DNA from: Humisphaera sp.
GTDB lineage: Bacteria > Planctomycetota > Phycisphaerae > Tepidisphaerales > Tepidisphaeraceae
Direction of reading: 5' to 3'
DNA: 10,245 nucleotides
Assembly: GCA_025351525.1 (NCBI GenBank)
Contig: JANXVV010000622.1
Location: 1-10,245 of the forward strand
Shown: piece after piece, positions 1 through 6,620 of the stretch
Layout of the letters: every line of letters begins with the position of its first letter
Numbering within the stretch: the first letter of the stretch is position 1
Made by a program: the position numbers and the translations under genes
The notes under the pieces: model-generated
The model's input: the letters and a program-made list of their open reading frames with translations, nothing else
What the model was told of the DNA's origin: nothing
The model's database searches: none

Positions 1-1581
1 AATCGCCGCCTCGCGCGGACGCAGGCGGAACTGCTGAAAAATCTCCTTGTCCAATCCCAACTCGGCGATCAATTTATTCCGCGTGACGAGATCATCGCGA
101 TCACCCTTGCGGCCATACATCGCAATCAGCACATACCCGGCGGCGTTCTTTCGGAACTCATCGCCCTTCTCGCGCACCAACTCGTAATACATTGCGATAT
201 TCTTCTGCTCAATCTCATCGTGGCGCTTCAGATAATCGGCATAGGCGGGATTGCCGGCGGACGATTTGGCGACGCTTTTCGCGGCCCTGGCGGAAGCGGC
301 ATCGGCGGCGGCGATCGCACTTACTTCCATCTTGTTGCCATACTTGCCCTTTTCACTCATTCCCGGTTCGACGGTGCTGGCGAAAATGCCATGCAGCGAA
401 TAATAATCCGCCGTCGGAATCGGATCGAATTTATGATCGTGGCAGCGGGCGCATGCCACCGTCAACCCCATGGTGGTTTTACTCAGGGCATCAATGCGCT
501 CGTCGATCAAATCGTTTGGATTTTGAAACCGCTTGCCCACGGTGATGAATCCAAGAGCCGCCAGTCGGCTGGGATCGCGCTCGGCAATCGACATTTGATC
601 GACGGCGATCTGCTCCATCAAAAACTGGTCGTATGGCTTGTCTTCGTTATACGAACGGATGACATAATCGCGGTACGTCCAGGCATGGGCATACCGATAT
701 TCCTGACCGCGCGGGTTACCCTCAATGCCGGTGGTGTCGCTATATCGCGCGCTGTCCAGCCAGAATCGACCCCACCGCTCTCCATAGTGCGGCGAAGACA
801 GCAACCGATTCACGACCTTCTCGAACGCGTTAGGGGCCGTGTCGGCCACAAACGTCGCGACCTCGTCGGGCGTGGGCGGAAGTCCGATCAAATCGTAGCT
901 GGCCCGACGGATCAACACTTCCTTCGGTGCGGCCGCCGACGGCTTCATGCCATTCTGCTCGAGCTTTGCCAGCACGAACGAATCGACCGGCGAGTGAACC
1001 CAGGCCGCATCTTTCACCTGCGGAACCGCCGGCCTTTTGACCGGTTGATACGCCCAGTGCGAGCGGGCTTTGTCGTTCATTCCGGTCATCTTGCTGCCGG
1101 CCGCCGTGACGCGCGGATCGGGCGCGCCCATTCGCACCCAGGTCGTCAGGTCGGCGATCTCCTTCTCGCTCATCTTCTCGCCCTTGGGGGGCATTTGCAG
1201 ATCGGCATCTTTGTAGTTGATCGCGACAAGCAGTTTGCTCTTGGCCGGGTTACCGGGAACGATGACCGGGCCATTTTCGCCGCCCTTCATCCAGCCCTCG
1301 CGGCTATCCAGCAACAACCCGCCTTTGACCTTCCCACCCGATTCGGTGCTGTGGCATTTATAGCAGTTGGCCGCGAGAACCGGGCGGACTTTCGCCTCGA
1401 AGAAATCCAGTTGCGGCTTGGTCAACTCCGGGGCTTTAGCGGTGGGTTGCGCCGGCGTGACCTGAGCAGGCGGTGCGACGGGTGCCGGAGCCACTTTGAC
1501 TTTCGCGGCCTGTGCCGTGATGGCGAGGGCTGCCACTGCGGCACAGGCGATCGACGTGGAAAGAAAGATTTTTGGATTCAT
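1..1581 (-). CDS. PSCyt1 / DUF1549 secreted cytochrome-c-like protein (3' end off the window)
   Basis: The minus-strand frame is open from an ATG at 1581 to the left edge (527 codons, no stop), so the C-terminus is missing. Residues 1-25 look like a Sec signal peptide ending near AQA, followed by an Ala/Pro-rich linker (about 26-55). A planctomycete cytochrome-c-like PSCyt1 domain follows, with FFEAKVRPVL, a CYKCH haem-binding motif at 73-77 and a candidate axial Met in MPPKG (Met130). DUF1549 begins near VDSFVLAKL (about 198) and carries a second CARCH motif at 377-381 in the family-typical CARCHDHKFDPI context. Family members are usually about 900-1100 residues and end in DUF1553, which would lie beyond the left edge. 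The exact function is unknown. The family is exported and often linked to DUF1501 and sulfatase genes, which suggests a role in polysaccharide breakdown or redox chemistry outside the cytoplasm. It lies downstream of the DUF1501 gene in the same direction, separated by 209 bases holding a repeat element. A weak GGGAA lies just before the start. Confidence 0.95.
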   Translation of the reverse strand, partial: MNPKIFLSTSIACAAVAALAITAQAAKVKVAPAPVAPPAQVTPAQPTAKAPELTKPQLDFFEAKVRPVLAANCYKCHSTESGGKVKGGLLLDSREGWMKGGENGPVIVPGNPAKSKLLVAINYKDADLQMPPKGEKMSEKEIADLTTWVRMGAPDPRVTAAGSKMTGMNDKARSHWAYQPVKRPAVPQVKDAAWVHSPVDSFVLAKLEQNGMKPSAAAPKEVLIRRASYDLIGLPPTPDEVATFVADTAPNAFEKVVNRLLSSPHYGERWGRFWLDSARYSDTTGIEGNPRGQEYRYAHAWTYRDYVIRSYNEDKPYDQFLMEQIAVDQMSIAERDPSRLAALGFITVGKRFQNPNDLIDERIDALSKTTMGLTVACARCHDHKFDPIPTADYYSLHGIFASTVEPGMSEKGKYGNKMEVSAIAAADAASARAAKSVAKSSAGNPAYADYLKRHDEIEQKNIAMYYELVREKGDEFRKNAAGYVLIAMYGRKGDRDDLVTRNKLIAELGLDKEIFQQFRLRPREAAI

Positions 1582-1665
1582 CGCAATTCCCGAGTTTTTG
1601 CTCACCCTTTTTCGATGCAACGAATTACTAAAAATCTACGGCGATTTTCCAGTTGGAACTCTGTC

Positions 1666-1774
1666 GTGGCACGGGCTTCCAGCCCGTGTTTGCGATCCAA
1701 AATCCGGAAAATATTTGCTTTGAAAGTTATTTCGTCGCACATACCCGCAAACACGGGCTGGAAGGCCGTGCCAC
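1666..1774. repeat. Paired-hairpin inverted repeat element, copy 1
   Basis: The left arm (1666-1694) and right arm (1746-1774) are 29-base inverted repeats with one mismatch, separated by 51 bases. Each arm starts at its outer end with GTGG followed by a palindrome; in the left arm this is CACGGGCT, three bases, AGCCCGTG. The architecture (a short GTGG-like tag plus a hairpin, in inverted pairs) resembles REP/BIME elements, but that is an inference. The loop contains TTTCGTCGCAC at 1730-1740, shared with copy 2 at 8436-8446. It sits between the DUF1501 stop and the PSCyt1/DUF1549 start, so it would be transcribed if these genes form one operon, where it could act as a mRNA stabiliser or partial terminator. 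No T-run follows the arms. Confidence 0.9.
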
Positions 1775-1790
1775 AATTTCTTCCATGAGC

Positions 1791-3227
1791 TTACGCAATC
1801 ACATCCTGCACCACGTTTCCGAAGTTATCGGTGAACCGGAAATCGCGACCGTTGTAGCGGTAGGTGAGCTTTTTGTGATCGAAGCCAAGCAAGGCCAGGG
1901 TGGTTGCGTGCAGATCGTGGACGTGAACGCGATTGACCGCGGCCCGCGCGCCGAATTCATCGGTTTCGCCATAGGTCGTGCCGCCCTTGACCCCGCCGCC
2001 GGCCATCCAAGTGCAGAAGCCACGGCCATTGTGATCGCGACCGGGGTTGGCGTTGCCGCCCTTATCGCGGGTCACCGTGCGGCCAAATTCACCGCCCCAG
2101 ATGATGAGCGTTTGATCGAGCAATCCGCGCTGCTTCAAATCCTGGATCAATGCCGCCGCCGGTTGATCGATCCCGTCGCATTTTTTCTTGAGCGCCGTTT
2201 CGAGATTACCGTGATGATCCCAACCGTTGTCGAAAACCTGCACGAAACGCACGCCGCGTTCGACCAATCGGCGGGCAACGAGCAGCTTTGCGCTTAAATC
2301 CGAGGTGCCATACATGCTGCGAATCGCCGGTGGCTCGCGGGTGATGTCAAAAGCGTCCGTCGCTTCAGTCTGCATCTTAAACGCCATCTCGAACGATTCG
2401 ATGCGCGCTTCGAGCTGTTCTTCCTTATGCAGTTTTTCCGAGTGCAGCGTGTTGAGACGCCGTGCCAGATCCAACTGCCGTTCCTGTTGATCGCTGGAAC
2501 TGAACTGATTGCGGATGTTCAGCAGCACCTGATTCAATGGCATGGTCGGGCTGTAATTGACGTTCACACCTTGATAGAGGCTCGGAAGAAATGAGGCCTG
2601 CCGATACTCCGCCTTGCCGCCGAGCGAGATAAACCCCGGCATGTTTTGATTGACGGTGCCCAGCCCATAGACCACCCACGAACCCATGCTGGGCTTTTGA
2701 ATTTGCAGGGACCCGGTGTGCATAAATTTGGAGGCCGGCTCATGGGCGGGAACATCGGTCCACATGGAGCGGATGATGCACATGTCATCGATGTGCTTGC
2801 CGAGGTGTGGGAAAAGTTCGCTGACTTCGACGCCCGACTGCCCTTTTTTCTCAAACTTAAAAGCCGACGGATACGCCAGCCCGTTCAGACCGGGAAGAAT
2901 CTGGTCGGCGTATTTTGCCAGGGCCGGTTTGGGATCCCACGTGTCGACGTGGGAAGGCCCACCGCCGGCGAAAATGTGAATGACGTACTTGGCCTTGGCC
3001 GCGAAGTGCGCCGCGCGTGCCGCAAGGGGACTGGCGGTGATCGCGTCCGACACCGCCGTGGAAGTGGCCATGGCTCGCGCGGGGAACATCCCTTCCCCCA
3101 ACATCATCGCCAACGACATCGCCCCCATGCCCATTCCTGTCCGCTTCAACATATCGCGACGGGTCATAAAGGCATCTTCAAGACGCGGGGCATGTTCTTC
3201 CGGGTTATAATTTGGCAGACGGCTCAT
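1791..3227 (-). CDS. DUF1501 family Tat-exported protein
   Basis: This is a full-length DUF1501 protein of 478 residues, the usual family size. The N-terminus carries a twin-arginine-type signal, TRRDMLK at 22-28, followed by a Met/Gly/Ala-rich hydrophobic stretch ending near ARAMA (about 50-54), so export in folded form is expected. The mature part shows family hallmarks: HIFAGGGPSHVDTWDPKP near the start, WGGEFGRT towards the middle, and the C-terminal block with GRDHNGRGF, MAGGGVKGG, YGETDEFG, VHVHDLHAT and YRYNGRDFR. DUF1501 is distantly related to the alkaline phosphatase/sulfatase superfamily, but its reaction is not established. The start at 3227 is favoured over Met21 because AGGAG lies six bases upstream. 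The gene follows a co-directional sulfatase by 329 bases and precedes the PSCyt1/DUF1549 gene, with which such proteins commonly pair in planctomycetes. Confidence 0.97.
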   Translation of the reverse strand: MSRLPNYNPEEHAPRLEDAFMTRRDMLKRTGMGMGAMSLAMMLGEGMFPARAMATSTAVSDAITASPLAARAAHFAAKAKYVIHIFAGGGPSHVDTWDPKPALAKYADQILPGLNGLAYPSAFKFEKKGQSGVEVSELFPHLGKHIDDMCIIRSMWTDVPAHEPASKFMHTGSLQIQKPSMGSWVVYGLGTVNQNMPGFISLGGKAEYRQASFLPSLYQGVNVNYSPTMPLNQVLLNIRNQFSSSDQQERQLDLARRLNTLHSEKLHKEEQLEARIESFEMAFKMQTEATDAFDITREPPAIRSMYGTSDLSAKLLVARRLVERGVRFVQVFDNGWDHHGNLETALKKKCDGIDQPAAALIQDLKQRGLLDQTLIIWGGEFGRTVTRDKGGNANPGRDHNGRGFCTWMAGGGVKGGTTYGETDEFGARAAVNRVHVHDLHATTLALLGFDHKKLTYRYNGRDFRFTDNFGNVVQDVIA

Positions 3228-3233
3228 GGTTCA

Positions 3234-3238
3234 CTCCT
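3234..3238 (-). promoter_or_regulatory. Shine-Dalgarno site of the DUF1501 gene
   Basis: On the minus strand AGGAG is followed by six bases and then the ATG at 3227. It decides between this start and the internal Met21 start, which would begin only one residue before the Tat motif. Confidence 0.8.
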
Positions 3239-3492
3239 GTGGTAATCATCAGACCGGCACTCACTCAACTATCTTGGAACGAATCCAAATGATGTTTATT
3301 GTGCGGTTTTCAGCAGATTTCGTGCCCACGGTACAACGACTGGAAAATCATCCGGGGCGTCTGTAGTTGTTACCAGGACATGCGGGAACTGTTGCGATGC
3401 AAACGAAATAAAGACGTTGATTTTAAGTGGCGATTGATGCGATACATGTACGCTCAGGCAAAACACTTTCAGTCGGGAGTCATTCATTTTTG

Positions 3493-3529
3493 GGAAGTGT
3501 GGACGCGGCGAATCCGCCTCCACACTTCC
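3493..3529. repeat. Strong isolated hairpin downstream of the arylsulfatase
   Basis: Arms 3493-3508 and 3514-3529 pair over 16 positions with one mismatch around a five-base CGAAT loop. It starts 27 bases past the sulfatase stop, read on the minus strand. Neither strand has a T-run after the stem, so it is not a standard intrinsic terminator. It could protect the 3' end of the sulfatase mRNA or be another dispersed palindrome of the genome; only one copy is in this window. Confidence 0.8.
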
Positions 3530-3556
3530 AAATAAGGTGCGATTTTGATGCAAATA

Positions 3557-5071
3557 TCAGGGAGACGTGGTGCTCTTTCCCTGCTCGCGCACCTTCTGCA
3601 ACAGCTCCGATAATTCTTTCACTTTATCGGGATGATCCCCCGCAACATCTCTGGTCTCCCCCATATCTTGCGCCAGATCAAAAAGCTCGGAGTGACCCTT
3701 TCGCAGGGCCATCGGGCCATACGGTGGAATCAGTTTCCACGTCCCTTTTCGGATCGCCAACGTCAATGGGCCGGTCGCCTGTTCCACCAGTTCATCACGG
3801 CCCGCCTTCGAATCACCCAACAGCGCCGGCAACAGATTCCGGCTGTCGGGCCCCGCCGCTTTGGGAACCTCTGATTTCGACAGAGCCGTCAGCGACGCCA
3901 ATAAATCGATCTGACAAAAAAGCGCATCCGACACGCCCGGCTTCACCCGCCCCGGCCAACGAACGATGAACGGCACTCGCGTGCCGCCTTCATAATTGCT
4001 GTACTTTCCGCCCCGAAGCGGGCCGGCGGGGAGATGGCCATTCAACTTTTCCACCGACCCATCCGCATACCCATCATCCACCACCGGGCCGTTGTCGCTG
4101 CTGAACATCACGAGTGTGTTTTCATCGAGTTTCAACCGCTCCAAAGTTTTCATCACTTCACCGACCGACCAATCCAGTTCCTGGATGACATCCCCGCGCA
4201 CGCCGCATTCGCTCGTGCCGACGAACCGGGGATGCGGCGCGCGCGGCACGTGAATGTCATGCGTCGCGAAATATAAAAAGAATGGCTTGTCGCGATTCTG
4301 CTCGATGAACGCCGTCGCCTGCTGCGTCAATTGATCGGCGATGTCCTCATCCTTCCACCGCGCCAATTTTCCACCCACCATGAACCCGATTCGGCTGATC
4401 CCATTCACGATCGTGTCATCGTGCCCGTGGCTGAATTTCACCTTCAGTTGCTCGGGGTTTTCCCTGCCCGTCGGTTCGTCGCCGATTTTCAAACCGTAGC
4501 TCACCGCGATCGGATCTTTGGGATCGAACCCGACCACCCGATGATTCTGAATGAACACGCACGGCACCCGGTCGCCCGTGGCCGGGATGATGAAGGAATA
4601 TCCGAAGCCCACTTCAAGCGGGCCCGGTTCGATGTCGCCGTTCCAGTCGACCTTGCCGCGACCGAGGCCGAGGTGCCATTTGCCGATGGCCGCCGTCGAG
4701 TATCCACCGTCTTTCAGCAGTGCCGGAAGCGTCGGGCTGCCGGGATCGATAATCAACGAGGCATCGCCGGGCAGGATGCCCGTCCCCTTTTTTCGCCAGG
4801 CATACTGCCCGGTCATCAGCGAATACCGGCTCGGGGTGCAGGTGCCGGAAGTGGAATGGGCATCCGTGAAACGCAACCCCTGGGCGGCCAGACGATCGAT
4901 GTGGGGAGTCTTCACCCTGGTCGCGCCGTAGCAACCGACGTCGCCGTACCCGATGTCATCGGCGAGGATCAGCACGATGTTGGGCGGACGGGCAGCGGCA
5001 AAGGTGATCGGGCAAAACGAGAGCAACGCCATGCCGAGAAGAATTTTAGAAACGAAGTTCGATGGCTTCAT
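3557..5071 (-). CDS. Secreted arylsulfatase (type I, formylglycine-dependent)
   Basis: This 504-residue protein of the type I (S1) sulfatase family hydrolyses sulfate esters, in this setting probably on sulfated polysaccharides in the periplasm or outside the cell. A hydrophobic signal peptide covers about residues 9-27. The calcium-binding aspartates are in NIVLILADDIGYGD (Asp38, Asp39). The sulfatase signature CTPSR is at 78-82, with Cys78 the residue to be oxidised to formylglycine. Further active-site motifs are GKWHLG (Lys131, His133), HDIHVP, and SSDNGP with metal ligands Asp326 and Asn327. The ATG at 5071 is preferred to the in-frame TTG just before it because GGAG lies eight bases upstream of the ATG. 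It is the first gene of the minus-strand group running to the PSCyt1/DUF1549 gene and is divergent from a second sulfatase. The substrate cannot be told from sequence alone. The sulfatase-maturing enzyme is not in the window. Confidence 0.97.
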   Translation of the reverse strand: MKPSNFVSKILLGMALLSFCPITFAAARPPNIVLILADDIGYGDVGCYGATRVKTPHIDRLAAQGLRFTDAHSTSGTCTPSRYSLMTGQYAWRKKGTGILPGDASLIIDPGSPTLPALLKDGGYSTAAIGKWHLGLGRGKVDWNGDIEPGPLEVGFGYSFIIPATGDRVPCVFIQNHRVVGFDPKDPIAVSYGLKIGDEPTGRENPEQLKVKFSHGHDDTIVNGISRIGFMVGGKLARWKDEDIADQLTQQATAFIEQNRDKPFFLYFATHDIHVPRAPHPRFVGTSECGVRGDVIQELDWSVGEVMKTLERLKLDENTLVMFSSDNGPVVDDGYADGSVEKLNGHLPAGPLRGGKYSNYEGGTRVPFIVRWPGRVKPGVSDALFCQIDLLASLTALSKSEVPKAAGPDSRNLLPALLGDSKAGRDELVEQATGPLTLAIRKGTWKLIPPYGPMALRKGHSELFDLAQDMGETRDVAGDHPDKVKELSELLQKVREQGKSTTSP

Positions 5072-5222
5072 CAAATCATCTCCATGAGAAAGGTATATCC
5101 CTGATAGTCACTCCGCCGCCACCGCGTTGCAGAATAGCTTGAGCGGGAAAAGGTGCGGGGGCACCGTCATAAATTCGTGAATTCGATTTTCGTAATTCGT
5201 CATTCCGGGTTAGACTTTTCCC
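5072..5222. other. Shared upstream region of two divergent sulfatase genes
   Basis: The 151 bases between the two sulfatase starts must hold the promoters for both directions unless transcription enters from elsewhere. Visible features are a Shine-Dalgarno GGAGAT for the minus-strand gene (5078-5083), a small hairpin GGTGC-GGGG-GCACC at 5152-5165, and the TTCG iteration at 5171-5206. No confident -35/-10 pair or operator palindrome can be named. Confidence 0.6.
5171..5206. repeat. Short TTCG iteration
   Basis: TTC(G/C) occurs at 5174, 5182, 5189, 5196 and 5203, giving five units at spacings of 8, 7, 7 and 7 bases, in an A/T-rich context. It ends 16 bases before the start of the iduronate-type sulfatase. 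It may be a degenerate tandem repeat or part of the untranslated leader; a regulatory role is speculative. Confidence 0.55.
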
Positions 5223-6599
5223 ATGCGATCACTTCTTCTCACCGCGTCGCTTCTACTTTTCACGAGCCTGGCCTATGCCGAGGCACCGAAGAAAAATGTG
5301 CTCCTCATCATCTCCGACGACCTGACCTGCGCGTTGGGTTGCTATGGACATCCGCTCGTCAAGTCGCCGAACATCGACGCGCTGGCGGCGAGGGGCGTGC
5401 GATTCGATCATGCCTATTGCCAATACCCGCTTTGCAATCCCAGTCGTTGCTCGTTCATGACCGGTCGACGCCCCGACACCACCGGCGTCCAGGACAACGG
5501 CATCAACTTTCGCAAAAACCTTCCCGATGTCGACACCATTCCACAGCACTTCCAAAAGAGCGGCTACTTCGCCGCCCGCGTCGGCAAGATCTATCACTAT
5601 GGCGTTCCCGCGCAGATCGGAACCAATGGGCTGGACGATGGCAAATCGTGGAATGAAGTCATCAACCCCAAAGGCCGCGACAAGGATGAAGAAGCGGATG
5701 TGATCAACTTCAATTCTAAGAATAACAATCTAGGCGGTTCACTCGCATGGCTTCAAACCGAGGGGGACGGGCAGGATCATACCGATGCGAAAATTGCAGA
5801 TGCCACCATCGGCCTGCTCGAACGGCACGGAGACAAACCGTTTTTCATCGCCTGTGGTTTTTTCCGCCCGCATGTGCCTTGCATCGCCAGCCGCAATTAT
5901 TTCGATTGGTATCCGCTCGATCAGATTCGCCTGCCGCAGGAACCGCCGGAGCACCTGGCATTGATTCCCGCGCCGGCTTTGACCGTCAGGCCCCCGAACT
6001 ACGGGCTCAACGACGAGAAGCTGAAGATTTTCACCCGAGCCTACTTCGCCAGCACCAGCCTGATGGACGCGCAGGTGGGCCGATTGACGGCGGCGATCGA
6101 TCGGCTCAAACTTTCGGACAACACCGTCATCGTCTTCATCTCCGATCACGGTTGGAACCTCGGCGAACACGGTCAATGGCAGAAGCAGCTTTTGTTCGAG
6201 GAATCCGCCCGTGTGCCGATGATCATTTACGATCCTTCCGCCAAGGGCAACGGTAAATTCTCGACCCGCCCGGTCGAACTCGTCGACCTCTACGCCACCC
6301 TCGCCGATCTCGCCGGTCTGCCCGCGCCCGTCGGGGTCGAAGGTAAAAGCCTTCGACCGCTGATACAGGATCCCTCGGCGGTCTGGGATACACCGGCTCA
6401 CACGCAGGTGTTTCGGCCGGGCATGAAAATCACCGGCCGCAGCGTTCGCACGGAAAAATATCGGTACACCGAATGGAACAAGGGAGAAAAAGGGATCGAG
6501 CTTTACGATCAGGAGAATGATCCGAAGGAATACAAGAATCTCGCGAACGATCCGAAGTCAAAAGAGATCGCGGCGAAGATGAAAGCGCTGTTGGGATGA
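5223..6599 (+). CDS. Secreted iduronate-2-sulfatase-like sulfatase
   Basis: This 458-residue type I sulfatase is the only recognised plus-strand gene. Residues 1-19 form a Sec signal peptide with probable cleavage after AYA. NVLLIISDDLTCALGCYG carries the metal-binding Asp32 and Asp33. CNPSR at 71-75 is the formylglycine signature (Cys71). The following FMTGRRPDTTGVQD, the PQHFQKSGYFAARVGKIYHYG block and SDHGWNLGEHGQW (Asp308, His309) are typical of the iduronate-2-sulfatase/choline-sulfatase-like branch rather than of the classical arylsulfatases next door. Members in marine and soil planctomycetes act on sulfated glycans; true iduronate specificity is not shown. It starts at an ATG with no obvious Shine-Dalgarno site. 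It ends 21 bases from the convergent stop of the ATPase gene, and no terminator stem is evident there. Its pairing with the divergent arylsulfatase suggests that the two desulfate the same polymer. Confidence 0.96.
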   Translation: MRSLLLTASLLLFTSLAYAEAPKKNVLLIISDDLTCALGCYGHPLVKSPNIDALAARGVRFDHAYCQYPLCNPSRCSFMTGRRPDTTGVQDNGINFRKNLPDVDTIPQHFQKSGYFAARVGKIYHYGVPAQIGTNGLDDGKSWNEVINPKGRDKDEEADVINFNSKNNNLGGSLAWLQTEGDGQDHTDAKIADATIGLLERHGDKPFFIACGFFRPHVPCIASRNYFDWYPLDQIRLPQEPPEHLALIPAPALTVRPPNYGLNDEKLKIFTRAYFASTSLMDAQVGRLTAAIDRLKLSDNTVIVFISDHGWNLGEHGQWQKQLLFEESARVPMIIYDPSAKGNGKFSTRPVELVDLYATLADLAGLPAPVGVEGKSLRPLIQDPSAVWDTPAHTQVFRPGMKITGRSVRTEKYRYTEWNKGEKGIELYDQENDPKEYKNLANDPKSKEIAAKMKALLG

Positions 6600-6620
6600 C
6601 ATCGGGATACCCACAACAAT

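Larger units (their letters stand above)
3228..3556. other. Intergenic region between the sulfatase and DUF1501 genes
   Basis: These 329 bases lie between the sulfatase stop and the DUF1501 start. The only clear structures are the hairpin at 3493-3529 and the ribosome binding site at 3234-3238. Short open frames exist on both strands, but none has a recognisable protein sequence. I cannot point to a convincing sigma-70 promoter, although the spacing leaves room for one serving the DUF1501 gene. Confidence 0.6.

Noticed and set aside
1666..1774. Inverted repeat as an IS element or CRISPR
   Set aside because: There is no transposase frame inside the 109 bases, and no series of direct repeats with spacers.
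220..1788. 522-codon open frame on the plus strand
   Set aside because: It is antisense to the PSCyt1/DUF1549 gene, whose minus-strand translation has clear haem motifs and family blocks. The plus-strand product is Arg/His-rich with no recognisable domain and runs through the repeat element.
1653..2297. 214-codon plus-strand frame
   Set aside because: It starts in the repeat element and continues antisense through the 3' part of the DUF1501 gene; no protein family pattern.
3493..3529. Hairpin as an intrinsic terminator
   Set aside because: No T-run follows the stem on either strand, so it is listed only as a hairpin repeat.
3296..3553. 85-codon minus-strand frame between the sulfatase and DUF1501 genes
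   Set aside because: It uses a TTG start without a ribosome binding site, reads through the hairpin at 3493-3529 and resembles no protein.
4331..5104. 257-codon plus-strand frame
   Set aside because: Antisense shadow of the arylsulfatase, which carries the complete sulfatase motifs on the minus strand.
5739..6401. 220-codon minus-strand frame
   Set aside because: Antisense to the iduronate-type sulfatase; composition typical of a complementary-strand shadow.
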